DNA of 64,000 bases from Favolaschia claudopus (GCA_037176885.1 JAWWNJ010000054.1:62001-126000), one strand, 5' to 3'; positions 1-10,255 are shown, counted from the first letter of the stretch. Made by a program: numbers and translations. Notes: generated by a model from the sequence alone, not told the origin.

Positions 1-358
1 TTTGGGGCGCGCAGGAGTACTGTTGTTGACTATCCACAGCCTGCGCATCATTCCCAACGAAGAAACGATGCAGAGGCTCTGGCGGCTCTTCGAGTCGCTG
101 CAACGCGACCTATATATTGCCATGATTACAGCACATCCCGTACGGCGAACGGGAATTTTTCGGGGGGTGTAGGACTTGCTCAGCGACCCAATGGAGTGCT
201 CCGCATGTGGGACAGCGGTCGTTCATGTAACAGAGATCATGGCGAGATGGCGGATCCAGGTAATCTTTGCGCGCCGCTAAAAACAACTCATCGCAGGTAG
301 TCCGACGATCATCTTCATAACGGTATGCAATCAGCGGAGGAAGTAATCTAAACATCAT
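1..358 (-). pseudogene. Helitron transposase N-terminal fragment, broken and running off the window
   Basis: Reads as the N-terminal Cys/His region of a Helitron Rep-helicase. The frame is open from 358 down to a TAG at 110-112 and contains CPTCGALHW and, about 20 residues later, CCNHG, a pattern typical of the segment ahead of the Rep domain in fungal Helitrons. Beyond the TAG the same frame stays open to the window edge and still looks Helitron-like (EPPEPLHRF, then NDAQ), so the TAG is best read as a premature stop in a dead copy. Rep and helicase domains would lie outside the window. Family recognition is from memory of the motif, without a search. Confidence 0.6.
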
Positions 359-596
359 TTACACGTACTTGGCGGCCGTGCGGGACTCGCATTTTGATTG
401 TATTGGCGTGTACGATTGCCTGTTCCTTCAGGCCGAGCTTGTGCAAAAATTAACGGCTTGAGACACCGACTATAAAGAGATAACTCACCATCAGCAGCGG
501 AAGCACTCTGTTGTGTTGCATGTGGGGTAGGGAGACCGTTGGATGGCCTGGAGAGCGAGACTTTTCGAGCCTCTTGCACTGAACAACAAAACTGAC

Positions 597-929
597 TTAC
601 TTGTGATACTCGAGAGTTGCGGACAGTCGGCGGAGGATCTGTAAAGCAGAAAAGTGTGTTAGAAGTAAATACCAATGAATATTGAATGAATTGCAGCGCA
701 CCGACATCCATTCTCGCAGCCTTCTCGGCACGTTCCCGCTCCCTTCTTGCTCTTTGGGCCAGGGATCTGTTGGAAGAGGCTTGCGGTGGAGGTGCCGGAC
801 GGTTTTCGCGAGCTGTTTGATGTCTTCTGCGTTGACCAAGAGATCGCGCGCTAAGAGTGGCCGAATCTGGCGGGGCGGCATATTTTCATCATGCTGAGCG
901 GGGACGCGTCTGCGGGCGGCTGCCTTCAT
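597..929 (-). CDS. 110-residue ORF upstream of the Helitron fragment, function unknown
   Basis: Starts at a real ATG (plus-strand cat at 927-929) and is rich in Arg, Leu and Pro, with a stretch reading LLARDLLVNAEDIKQLAKTV. It lies on the same strand as, and 5' of, the Helitron fragment, so it may be a degenerate exon of the same element or an unrelated relic. No motif is recognised. A plus-strand ORF overlaps it, so coding status is uncertain. Confidence 0.25.
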   Translation of the reverse strand: MKAAARRRVPAQHDENMPPRQIRPLLARDLLVNAEDIKQLAKTVRHLHRKPLPTDPWPKEQEGSGNVPRRLREWMSVRCNSFNIHWYLLLTHFSALQILRRLSATLEYHK

Positions 930-1095
930 TGCGCATAAGTCACGTTGTATCTGGCGTTGTAGTTGTTGATGCCTTCGCGGCGTTGTCGGAGGAGTTAATA
1001 AGTTCCTAGAAACGGTGAATCTACAGCAGAGGCGGGGAGAATCGAGTGCACATCTTCTGTTAGGTTAGAATGAAGAGAGACGGTGAAAAGACTTA

Positions 1096-1223
1096 GGCTC
1101 CATTCGGTTGCGTCACTTCGGAGCACTTGACGTCACTTAAGAGTATTTCTCACCAAAAGTTTGGCGTGGAATTTTTCCCAAGTGCTCCAAAGTGACGCTA
1201 AGACACGACAGCCGAATGGAGCC
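1096..1223. mobile_element. GGCTCC MITE, copy 1 of 3
   Basis: A 128-bp element with terminal inverted repeats GGCTCCATTCGG...CCGAATGGAGCC, flanked by a TTA on both sides (1093-1095 and 1224-1226). The interior is nearly identical to the copies at 24334 and 51277, including a GTGACG-rich core. It has no coding capacity. Three copies with the same ends but different 3-bp duplications (TTA, TGA, TAA) define the element borders and point to TNA target choice, as in PIF/Harbinger-type MITEs. Confidence 0.9.
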
Positions 1224-1269
1224 TTAGAGGTCACACGGAAGGGTTAAAGAAACACGTTTATTGAAGGCG

Positions 1270-1650
1270 AGGCTACGGTGATACAGCTACATTGCGTGTG
1301 GGGTGTGTTGGAGCGTTGTGGAGCGGAGGTTGAAAGACGTGCGAGACAGTAGCGGCTGTTTGGCCGGAACGGATGACGTTGGTGGAGCCCTCGGGTGTTC
1401 CCGGAACCACTTGATTGACGTTTGTCTAGAGTCAACCCTCGATTGTAATATAGATGGGTGTCTCACCAGTCGCGACGGCGGAAACAATACGGGGATTGAG
1501 CATAAGCTGGGTGCCGAAGATAGGACGAGCTGCGGCAGCTGCCTTAGTCTGGGCCTTAACGAAGGGTATGTTGCGTCCGTGGGAGTGATGGTGAGATTGA
1601 TCTTGTGATCCGTGTAATGGCAGCTCTTACCCTCTGAGGTGGCGTGCACT
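1270..1650 (-). CDS. Possible exon pair, unknown product
   Basis: On the minus strand a frame with HHHSHGRNIPFVKAQ followed by KAAAAARPIFGTQLMLN is open across about 1455-1610, ends at a GTGAGA donor-like site, and could be joined to a downstream frame after a 41-bp intron-like gap ending in CTCTAG. Residue composition is protein-like, but plus-strand frames are also open here. No family recognised; it could be the tail of a gene or of a TE protein. Confidence 0.2.
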
Positions 1651-2000
1651 CTATCGACGCGCGCCTGCGATGTCGGACAGTCCCGACGACTCTAACCAAC
1701 ATTCTGAAAGTCAGCTGTCGACATCTGGTACGCAGTTGATTTCACCTCTCACTCCATTACCTGTACATTTGCACCCAAACCAATACACTTTTCTTTTACT
1801 CTCACGGATGCATCGATTTCCTCCATGTATCGGGAGAGGGGAATAAAACATTGGGTGGGGTACAAGGGAAGGCAAGGTAGGAGAGGAGCGCGAGGACGGA
1901 CCTCTAAGCGACGGCCATCAGCAGCCGCATCACGCTCATCACTCCCACGGACGCTTCACTTACCTACCCCCCACTTGTAAGGCCCAGACTTTCTTTAGGT

Positions 2001-2303
2001 CCTTGAGAACGATTGTCTTCTCATCGCCCGGGAAAGTTGCGGGAAAGTCTGGTTTACGAGACTAGAGCTGCCTTGCCTTCTCAGCGTCGCGGGCGCCGCG
2101 TTCCGCTTCGCGTCTCGCCTTCTCATCCGCGTCTGCACAGGGAGGTACGGGACCACATTCTGGACAACCAGGGACAACCCGGACCAGCTCGAATTGACCC
2201 CGAAGCAATTTCCGCGGTCGTTGCGTTGATGCAAAAGCTTCCAAACCTCAAGGTAATTCGGTTATTGTGCCATTCGGATTCTTTTCAAGGGTTTCGTGGC
2301 TAA
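2001..2303 (+). pseudogene. Copy of the RRM-gene leader joined to an unknown exon-like ORF
   Basis: ccttgagaac and tgtcttctcatcgcccggga, found just upstream of the RRM gene (20836-20882), recur here, followed by an open stretch that includes DHILDNQGQPGPARIDPEAI and SAVVALMQKLPNLK before a GTAATT donor-like site. There is no ATG. It may be a gene fragment picked up with part of a leader, or a relic of a second gene of the same layout. The exon product is not recognised. Confidence 0.3.
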
Positions 2304-2379
2304 AATCTTGGTCCCAAGGTCTAGATGGCAGCAGTTGCAAGGAAGTGATGACGTTGTGATGACGCGAACTGTACATGTA

Positions 2380-3175
2380 CTTTGAATGGCATCAGATCAG
2401 CCTGCCAGCGATCATAGAGGAAAGGCTATGGGGAATCCCAGGAACCAATCCTTGTGGGCTTCTTGCTGTTTGGGATAATTCTGTTGAGAAACCCGGGGTG
2501 CAGGTAGAAACCCTCCCCATATAAGGTAATATTGCAGAAACCCCCTGCACAAACTTCAACAGATTCTGGACAGAAACCCACTTACGTCGATTCGATGGCA
2601 TCACAACAAGATGGTCGGCAACACCGTCTTCGTTATTCCTTGCTCTCAGACGAAGATTGTGGGTACCATATCGCCTTCTGTAATTCTGCGGGTTGTTCAT
2701 TGTTCTTCACTGTGAGTTCCCGTCGACTCTGAAAATATGCCGGAGAAGCAGCCGATCCTGAACGCTCGGCACAGCCCTGATGTCTAACGGAGAGCACTGT
2801 TATCTTGCTTTGAGCCGCATTCGAGGCATCCAGAAGCAGCAGATGAGTGACCACGATATTGCCGTAGGTTTATGCTATTTGCGAGGCTGCTAGGCTCGTC
2901 GGATGCGGAAATAACAACCTGGTCGGCATGCACATGGCAATCTCGAAACACGAAGAAGGGATGGGCCCCTGGCAATCTGAGACCTTCCCAACTGGGAATT
3001 AATGCTGAAGCGGCAAATAAAAGCGTCTGAGAACGTCAAACCAACCCTCAGTATTGTTGCCGCGCGGGCCGACGAGTCGGCAGCCTGGGGCAATCACCTT
3101 CCCAAATTGGAAGGGTCTTTGAACCCCGGGTTTCTACACAAAGATTCGGAAACCCGGGTTTCTGGATAGAATTAT
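2380..3175. other. Non-coding stretch with CCCGGGTTTCT motifs
   Basis: No convincing gene. The motif agaaacccggg / cccgggtttct occurs near both ends (about 2488 and 3124-3162) in inverted arrangement, which suggests a decayed inverted-repeat element of roughly 0.7 kb inserted just before the LINE fragment. Exact ends and a target duplication were not found. Confidence 0.25.
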
Positions 3176-4461
3176 CCTCGATTTGTGGTATCAGCGATGA
3201 GATAATCGTACAGTTTAATCTAGCTGAAGCAAAGATTGTGTGGAGCCTGGCTCAATCGCTATGGGAAATGAAATATTCCGAAAATAGCTGGCCGACAGTC
3301 TCTTGGGGACTGATACTCGGGTGCAACTTGGTTCGTTTTACTTCGCCAAAAGGTGTATTGTTGCCGCACAAGAGCAGACTTTTTGCCATTTTGGTATCTG
3401 TTTCATGGCATTTAGTTTGGAATCTGCGTGTTGACCGAGTGATAAAAACACCGGGTAAGACACATACTCATGCTGAAGTCCACAATAAATGGCTTGCTGC
3501 GATCAATTCTGCTTTGGATCGCGACAGAATCCTGACTGACACTGTGGTCGCAGAACCCCATGAATTTCCCATAGCCGGACCATGAATTCCACAATTCACG
3601 GGTTTATCTAGTGAATTCAGATTCATGGGGTTGTGACTTCACGTACCCGATTCACATAATTAGAGTCCGCAATATGAAGTGCGTGAATTTCACTCGAAAA
3701 ATCGAATGAATGCATATGTGTGAAAACTGCTCAGAAAGTTCATTCCTCGCTTCCTGGCAACTCTTGGAAATTCACCCGTAAACCTCGTGAAATTCATGGA
3801 GTTCAAGTTGCCTCGAACACGGTACATGGTTTTGGTCACCAGTACTGGTTGTGTTCCTAATACAGTAATATAGTCGATTTACATACTTTGAATACCGTAA
3901 CTTAGTAATTGTTAGTAAAGACTTGTTGTACTTGTTCAGTAAGTACTTCCGTGCAAAAGAGGTAAGACTAATACTTGTATGTTGACACTGGTCAAGCGAG
4001 GGGTACATAGTAGATTTTTCATGCAGTTTCCACTGTGTTTTCACGTATTTTTCAAGTGACTTCCGGGAGTATTGGAAGGGAATCCAACACAGTGAAAGAG
4101 TTTTCATTGGAATATGAGGTGGATATCATTCCCAAACCATGTGAATTAACACCATGGAATGTCCCACTCACATAGTTGGACCCCGTGAAAATATCTCCGT
4201 GAAATTCACAACTCCATAGTGGAATTCACAGAGTTTTCCGGTGAATTTCCCATTGAAACCTTGTGAACTAACTATGGGAAAGTCAGGGGGTTATGCGACC
4301 ACAGTGCTGATAGAGCAAAATTTGGCTCTCTGGCATTAAGTCAGAAACAGGTTTTATATACCTGGAGCGGGTTACTCATGAATGAGGATGATCTGCCGGA
4401 TAATTGGGTATATTCTAGGGGGGTTTTAGTGGGTATACAGCCCTTGAAATCTGGAATAGGT
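3176..4461 (+). pseudogene. LINE ORF2 C-terminal fragment, interrupted by a TIR element
   Basis: The 3' end of a non-LTR retrotransposon ORF2. Before the interruption it reads RLFAILVSVSWHLVWNLRVD and then HNKWLAAINSALDRDRILTD, matching the usual basidiomycete LINE tail, in which a W-x-L-R-x-x-R-V-I segment is followed by N-R/K-W and a helical stretch. At 3540 the frame is cut by a 767-bp element, and it resumes at 4307 with RAKFGSLALSQKQVLYTWSG and then DLPDNW and GVLVGI, the expected end of the same protein. Stop at about 4459-4461. RT and endonuclease are absent, so this is a 5'-truncated copy, as is common for LINEs. Recognition is from family knowledge. Confidence 0.7.
3540..4306. mobile_element. 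767-bp CACTG-ended TIR element inserted in the LINE tail
   Basis: Ends are inverted: CACTGTGGTCGCAGAACCCC at the left and the complement of CACTGTGGTCGCATAACCCC at the right, about 35 bp with a few mismatches. Removing the element and one CTGA restores the LINE frame exactly (left ...CTGA at 3536-3539, right CTGA at 4307-4310), so the duplication is 4 bp. The interior is full of GTGAATTC-like motifs and has no transposase. CACTG ends recall the CACTA (EnSpm) group, but that group usually makes 2-3 bp duplications, so I leave the superfamily open. Confidence 0.75.
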
Positions 4462-4469
4462 TGATTCGT

Positions 4470-5139
4470 TCTCGGCTGGAGTCCCACACTGGTAGTAACC
4501 GTGCGTAAGGCATTTCCTCCTGGACATCTTCACCGGCATTTTCTGGTCACAGCCAGTAACCCAAGCGGACGACTCGGAATGCTTCTGCAGACTGATCATC
4601 GTTTAGGTCTTTTAGACTTACAAACGCTCCAAAAAAAAAAAAAAAAAATCTACGTTGAACACTGGAGCAGCACGTGACTGTGACAATTCACGTGGATTTT
4701 CAGGTGACTTTTCGCACGATGCCGCCGCGCGCCGTTCGCCGAAGCGAGCGCCAGTGCGGCGGCGAGGGCCACGGAATCCACAGCGGGGTTTGGCCCCGAC
4801 ACGCTGTGCGACTGCCGTAGGTGCGGTGCGAGCGCAGCGAGTCCACCGCGCCGAAGGCGGGGAGCTAAAGCTTGTACTGTACAAACGGATACAGCCATCA
4901 CAGGCACTCGACACAGCCACATCACTTTTTGGATACATAGAAGCCTATTAGAAGGGCTCCCCCAATCACGTGCTTGTCTACGTGTGCTCTTCCCCTTCAC
5001 CTCACTCACTGAGCTGGTTACCGGCAAGTGGCTGTGATCAAATGTCTGTCCGCCATCGGTCCCGTCTGCAGCCTCAGGCCTCAGGCGTCAACATTGTGAA
5101 GTAATTTCAAGTGTATAATCTCTAGACATTAGCAATCTC
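4470..5139. repeat. Intergenic stretch with a divergent GC-rich foldback-type repeat
   Basis: No gene. Around 4655-4890 is a GC-rich block (cgtgac... bordered by gccgcgcgc and gcgagcgcagcga motifs, followed by gctaaagcttgtac) that resembles the repeats at 10631-11085 and 35103-35600 in composition and in the order aagctt / gccttcggc-like motifs. A run of A (4631-4648) precedes it. The similarity is visual and partial. Confidence 0.35.
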
Positions 5140-5141
5140 TA

Positions 5142-5288
5142 GGGAATGTCCCGGCCAGAATTTTTGTTTTTGCCCTTGTTACTTTGGAAATGAATATTTC
5201 CCTCTGACACAGCCATTTCCCTGCCATTTCCGCGATTCTGTTCCGGGTCGACTGGGCAAATTTTAAAAAATCGGCGCGGGACATTCCC
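5142..5288. mobile_element. 147-bp MITE with GGGAATGTCCCG ends
   Basis: Terminal inverted repeats GGGAATGTCCCG at the left and CGGGACATTCCC at the right, with partial extension inward (GGCCAGAATTTTT against GCGCCGATTTTTT). The left flank is TA but the right flank is not, so a target duplication is not clear. No ORF. Confidence 0.55.
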
Positions 5289-5409
5289 GGGAGATGTAGT
5301 TCAGGACTCATTTGCAATTTGTTTTAGATTTTTAACGTCACTGTGGAGGGCGGGGGACGGGACCGACTATGAACAAACAACGTACAAACAGACATTTGTT
5401 TGGTGTGAC

Positions 5410-6012
5410 TTGCCGGTCACTCGAGCAAATGCCGTTAAACCGTTTGCTACCGACAATGCTTGCTTGATCAGAATTTTTGATATAGCCCGTACCAGCCATG
5501 GCTCTTTCGAGAATCGCTACTACGGTGCATACACCAAACTCCTCACATACTGTTTTGGCGAGGGCTTCGACTTCGTCGTCGCTCCCCAAGCGCCCCCAAA
5601 CAGTCAAAGCCGCGAGACGGTGGACTTCATCGTCTACTTCATCGTTTTCGATGCGGCCCAGCAGCGCCCCGTTTTTCTCATCGAAGTCAAGGACGACGAG
5701 CATAATACCATTCCCACCAAACGCAACGCGGCTGATGAGCAGATGCGCGGGCGCTACGATGAACTTCTCCGCGGTTGTCCCATTCCCCTGCTATACGGTC
5801 TCAGCGTTCTGGGCACATGTATGCGAGTTTACTGTGGCAATAAGGTTCACAAGACCGTGATGCCCTCATTTGTGGAGACCGATCCGCGCTTCGTTCTACC
5901 TGACGATTATCTTGAGGGCGAATGGAGTGTTGACATCTTGTCACCTCCAGGTTTTTCTGAGATGAAAAGGATCGTTACTTTCATCAAGGACGAAACCATC
6001 AACCTCGGCTGA
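5410..6012 (+). CDS. PD-(D/E)XK nuclease-like protein of a repeated fungal family, start codon altered
   Basis: About 200 residues open to a TGA at 6010-6012. The layout fits a PD-(D/E)XK fold: an early acidic residue in GSFENRYY (position 34), then ETVDFIVYF (Asp72) and, after a turn, FLIEVKDD (Glu92-x-Lys94), followed by a helical ADEQMRGRYDELL. I recall this as a multicopy protein of agaric genomes with unknown role, sometimes near transposons. The natural start should be MPVTR-like, but the codon here is TTG, and the nearest ATG (5430) is in another frame, so this copy may lack a usable start. The rest of the frame is intact, which suggests recent decay or an unseen upstream exon. Nuclease activity is inferred, not shown. 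Confidence 0.55.
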   Translation: MPVTRANAVKPFATDNACLIRIFDIARTSHGSFENRYYGAYTKLLTYCFGEGFDFVVAPQAPPNSQSRETVDFIVYFIVFDAAQQRPVFLIEVKDDEHNTIPTKRNAADEQMRGRYDELLRGCPIPLLYGLSVLGTCMRVYCGNKVHKTVMPSFVETDPRFVLPDDYLEGEWSVDILSPPGFSEMKRIVTFIKDETINLG

Positions 6013-7000
6013 GGTGCGTGCTCGTCTCCCCTTCGATATGTGCTTTACAGTCGAGTTGCTCATGTGGAATACAGTCGGAACCAAGGTCGGAACAGGGCCA
6101 GGGGCTATTCCGATTTTCGGAAAATCAAGGAACCAGTGCGTATCCGCCAGCTCAGTCAGACCCACGCCCGTGCTGTCTCCAGCATCGAACCCATTTCTTC
6201 TTTAACGTTAAGACGTATTTGAGCCCTGTTGGGGGTTTCTGTCACTCATTTTTCATTGATATAAAGTTTTACATTGTCCAGAGAGTATTATGAGCTCCTC
6301 CTCAACCTCCACTTCATGACTATCACGGCTTCCGCATACACAGCAAGGATGGATGGGACGTCGGAGGGAAACCAGAGGCGTAGAAGGGAGAGTCCGAGGG
6401 CGGGACCGCTGATACCTAGTCCTTGTAGGCGTATGGTGCGCATCGCCAAGTAGTGTTGCCGGGAGCTGAGTTGGAGCTGAACTCGAGTTGATTGCCCATC
6501 AGCTCGCTGTCAGCTCGAGTTGACCGGAGCTGGCCGGTATGAACGAAAATCGAAAACGAAAACGCGGCTAGCTGATATTGATCAGGCGGCCTTCCAGGCC
6601 ATCAAGTCCACCTATCAGAAACGAAAATGACCGGTTTCAACACGGCAAAGAAGCCGAAAGGACTGGATTGATGTCACAGTCACAGTATATCAATGTACGT
6701 GGTCTATAGACTTGTTGTGAAGCACCTTTTATTTGTTGTTCTAAGTTATGGCTACCCAAAATGGGAAGATTCCGTCACACGTGAGTGATTGGTTGATTGC
6801 ATCAGTGATGTCTCAAATCCATGTCGTGAAAAATATATTTATTGTGAGTTTTGAGCGGATGGGAAATTCCTCTAGAGGGTTTAGTCTACCATCTAACCGG
6901 AGTGTTTTGGCCAGAGGATCAGCCGTGGGAAGTCTTTGATCTGGTTGTGATAAATTTTGTTCCTGTTTGTCAATCAGAATCTTTCGTACTGATCCGGGAT
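6013..7000. other. Intergenic stretch with a partial TAGTGTTGCCG repeat
   Basis: No supported gene. At about 6452-6540 the sequence gtagtgttgccgggagctg and following GAGCT/CTCGAG-rich text matches the terminal part of the MITE at 10405-10561, so it is a truncated or diverged relative. The remainder shows only short shadow ORFs. Confidence 0.4.
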
Positions 7001-7007
7001 TTCAATA

Positions 7008-7155
7008 GGGGCATTCAAAGTAAAATCGCGCTTTCGCGCTTACAAGCTTTCGTGCTTACGCGGCAGAAGCGGCACCATCTGTCAAACACGGCAGTGCGTG
7101 ACATTCCGTCACAAAGCTTGTAAGCGCGAAAGCGCGATTTTACTTTGAATGCCCC
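7008..7155. mobile_element. 148-bp MITE with 43-bp perfect inverted repeats
   Basis: Both arms start GGGGCATTCAAAGTAAAATC and run for about 43 bp, including CGCGCTTTCGCGCTTACAAG, before a short unique centre. TA is present on both sides (7006-7007 and 7156-7157). Near-perfect arms suggest recent activity, or conversion between arms. No ORF. Confidence 0.85.
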
Positions 7156-8257
7156 TAATGTAAACGGGTTTACTTATCAATTGGCGTGTTGAGATACGCA
7201 TTTTTGACATCCGCTTGATGAATTTCCCAGTCTCGGACAGCAGCGAAAGTGAGGAGAACGCGGAGGGTAGCGTGACGGACGACGGGAGCATAGGTGTCGG
7301 TGAAGTGGGTGCCGTAGACTTGGGTTTGTCCCTTGGCCACAAGTCGAACCTTGTATTTGATGATTTTATTGAACTGGCAAGTATGCAGTGGTTGATTGGA
7401 GCTTCACTATATCCCATGTATTCATTTACTCAAGTTGATTGAACTCGGTTGAAGCTGCCGGAGGCCAATGTTTGACATCAGGGCCGTTGACAGCTTGACG
7501 CAAAGTCAAGGGAACAGTCTCGGTTTGGTCTCGGTCGCCATCGCGTACTCTTCAAGCTCCTGGAACATCGCCGCCACATCCTCCGTCGTTGAAGGCTCGT
7601 TCAGCGAGGCTACAAGATTATGAACCATGTTTTATAATGCCAGTCCCTGGATTACAGAAAAGGGAAGCTTGCGCGATTCCGAGCGGAGCAATGCTATGTG
7701 GAACTTTCTCTGACAGTTTCCTGGGCCTATGTCTCCTCTGATCGTGGAAAGTATGAGTCCGCTGTCTTCTACTGTTGGAGTCCCCCAGCGGCGAGAAAGA
7801 TGCTTGAATGTATCTGTTCACCACTGCACACTTGAATGACCATGCCCAGGCGTGATGGAGGGCTTGGGAGTAGGCCGCCTGGGTAGAATCCGACAGTACC
7901 CCAGAAAAGACCCCTCCCCGAAGCCGCAACAAAGTGTTAGATGAAGCAGGGAAAATTCCAATGGGCATCCGCGATGATACGAAGCATGACTAGCCATGCA
8001 GAACGACGTACATGAGCCTACATGAGTCGTATTCAAAACTTCCAGAATCTCCTCCGAGTGACGAGTTCTTGCGGAATTTCGTACACTTCGTTCCAAAATG
8101 TGGGCGGGGTGCGTTGCTGGGAAGTCTAACTTGGAAGACTACCAGGGATACTGTTCATAATATGGCGAGAAAGACGGTAGGGGGAGAGAGAAACTAAGCG
8201 AGGAGTTCCCGGGTCCTGCACAGCCACCCTGAGAAATTTTTACGTTTTCATACATTA

Positions 8258-8420
8258 GAGCACTTTGGCAAACGGTGAAAAATGATTTTTTTCTTCAGTT
8301 CCCGCCAACCAAATTCTGGTTGTGGAGCCGCAAAACAGTGCGCAGCCCACTGTAGTTTTTCACTAAACTCGCTTAGTTTTTCGAACTGAAATTTGATTTT
8401 CACCGTTTGCCAAAATGCTC
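8258..8420. mobile_element. 163-bp TA-flanked MITE
   Basis: Inverted ends GAGCACTTTGGCAAACGGTG (left) and the complement of GAGCATTTTGGCAAACGGTG (right), extending to about 30 bp with few mismatches. Flanked by TA at 8256-8257 and 8421-8422. Non-coding. Confidence 0.8.
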
Positions 8421-8672
8421 TATTAGTATTCTAAGGTAGATCTCATTCATCAGCAACCTACCCCACGTGATTGATGTAACGCGTTACTGATGTTACCTAT
8501 CCTTGTCCAAGCCAGACTGATGCTCAATTCACGTAGACTTGGACAACATATTGAGTATACCTTCTACGTAACTATGTTCTAAATAGGTAAAAGTATTATA
8601 ATCCAGCTTGGTAGATTTTTCTGCCCCGTGTGCGAATTATTGAAGCAAAAACAACGGAGAAACTACCGCCGA

Positions 8673-8853
8673 TTACAGTTTACAAAGTGTTCTAAACATC
8701 TCGATGGCCCCGGACTTCGCAAAATCAAGCAGATAGTCGTTGGGAATAGCACGGTGACCGCGGTAGATTTTTGTGGCATATGCAGCCTCGCGGCCGTTCA
8801 AACCTTTGGCGTAGGCGTCACTGTATCGCAAAGCTCGGTTACAAAACCTTTGT
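8673..8853 (-). CDS. Unassigned exon-like ORF with a KIYRGHRAIP motif
   Basis: After an AG acceptor-like site (minus strand, before 8853) a frame reads RALRYSDAYAKGLNGREAAY then ATKIYRGHRAIPNDYLLDFA and stops at 8673-8675. Its composition and regular helix-like pattern are protein-like, and the same Y-R-G-H-R core is one I associate loosely with agaric mobile-element proteins, but I cannot name the family. It lies just downstream of the transposase N-terminus on the same strand; the splice phase does not connect the two cleanly. Confidence 0.35.
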
Positions 8854-8937
8854 CTGACTTGTTAATCTACCGCAGGAAATAAAATAAGTCAAGACATACC
8901 GTCGGTAACACACACCAAAGGTATCGCAGCCAACGAG

Positions 8938-10255
8938 TTAAGCATGTTTGTCCCGATGGAACCGCACGTCCGCACGCTCATGCCCATCGACATATTGTCC
9001 CTTGGTCGGGGAGCTGAAACGAAAACCAAGAGCGTGAAGATACCGATTGGCCGTAGCAAGGGAGATGGGTTTAGGAATAGCGTATTTTTCCATGATCTCG
9101 GGCTGGGAAAGCCAGGCCTGAACCTTTGCCGCACTGATTCCTGATTCCCTGCCGTCCTTGTCCTTAGTCGATCCAAGGACCTGCAAGTACTCCATCAGTT
9201 CATTGCATAAATCCTCGTTAACGAGAAGCGTGTTGTTCCAATACCCGTAGGGATTCTCCGGCAGCAAACTCCGGTCAGAAATATATTCTCGAGCGAGGCG
9301 GCGCAAGACCCGAGCACAGTATGTGCTACGGCCCATGGTTAGAGCTGCGGCGATGGAGGCAGCCTTCCACTTTCCATACGTTGGAGACTGGGGACTCGCG
9401 TACAGGGCAAGGAAGCTGCGGATACCTTCGATACGCGAGCGCGTGAAGGGATCGAGCTTGGGATCGATATACCCAGGCCCCTTCTTGTGCGGTGGGCGGA
9501 GAACTGTCCCGATATCTTTCAGCGCGGAATCTGCATCAGCAACCGATGGAGCTTGGCGAAGATGCCCGTCAGCAGATTTGGCAGCTGCCTCACGAGCCCG
9601 TGCACGTTCAGCCAACTCTGCATCTGTGGGCAACGGAGGCTGCGGAGTTGGGAATTTTATTGATGCAGAGTCGGCTGATTTTAGAGAGGCGGAATCGACG
9701 GAGTGCGGATAGAGTTGGAAGCTGAGCTCGGAGACAGAGTCATTGGTCAGCATTTGCGGCGGGAACGGGGATCGCGCAGCCAGAATTGACGCGTTGTCGT
9801 CAAAGATTTCGTGATTTGGCATGGATTGACGAGACGGTGAGAATCGACTGATTAAACGAGGGGTCCATTCTTGCCATATTCTGCCAACTGTTGATGACTT
9901 CGATGGGGAACTACGAGCGTGGGTGGGGAAGCTGCCGAACGGAGAGTCAACAACCGCCGCGGGAACAGTCATGTAGAAGTCGGGTGTAAAGACGGCCGGT
10001 TCAGATGATAGAAAAACATCGCTGCCAGACAGCGATGGGCCCGGGGTCGACGGAGGCAGCGTGTCCTTTGCAAGATTATTCACAGCATGAGAACAAGAAG
10101 CACAGACGCACATTCTCTTTTTCCGTCTGGATCTTTTTCCTTTTCTTCTTTGGTGACACACTGCCAATCACACGCTTGACCCCAGATCTGATAGAATCCA
10201 TAGCAGAGCCCCAGCTCTGACGAGAGGCAGCCTTGCGGCGAGACACAGCTGGCAT
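8938..10255 (-). CDS. N-terminal half of a DDE-type transposase, two exons
   Basis: Exon 1 is 10255-10112 from an ATG at 10253-10255; a 46-bp GTGCGT..AAAG intron (10066-10111) joins in phase to exon 2, 10065-8938, giving 423 residues. Order: a basic N-terminus (SGVKRVIGSVSPKKKRKK), a Ser/Pro-rich linker, then a helical domain (about residues 250-420) with YCARVLRRLAREYI, NPYGYWN, LATANRYLHALGF and KGQYVDGHERADV. In the agaric DDE-superfamily endonuclease family this helical DNA-binding part precedes the catalytic DDE domain. Here the protein ends 10 residues after YVDGHERADV and no DDE domain follows, so it is a truncated transposase or a domesticated N-terminal protein. The 61.3-62.5 kb relic belongs to the same family. 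Confidence 0.7.

Noticed and set aside
682..897. 71-codon plus-strand ORF
   Set aside because: It mirrors a longer minus-strand ATG ORF and has no motif; taken as a shadow.
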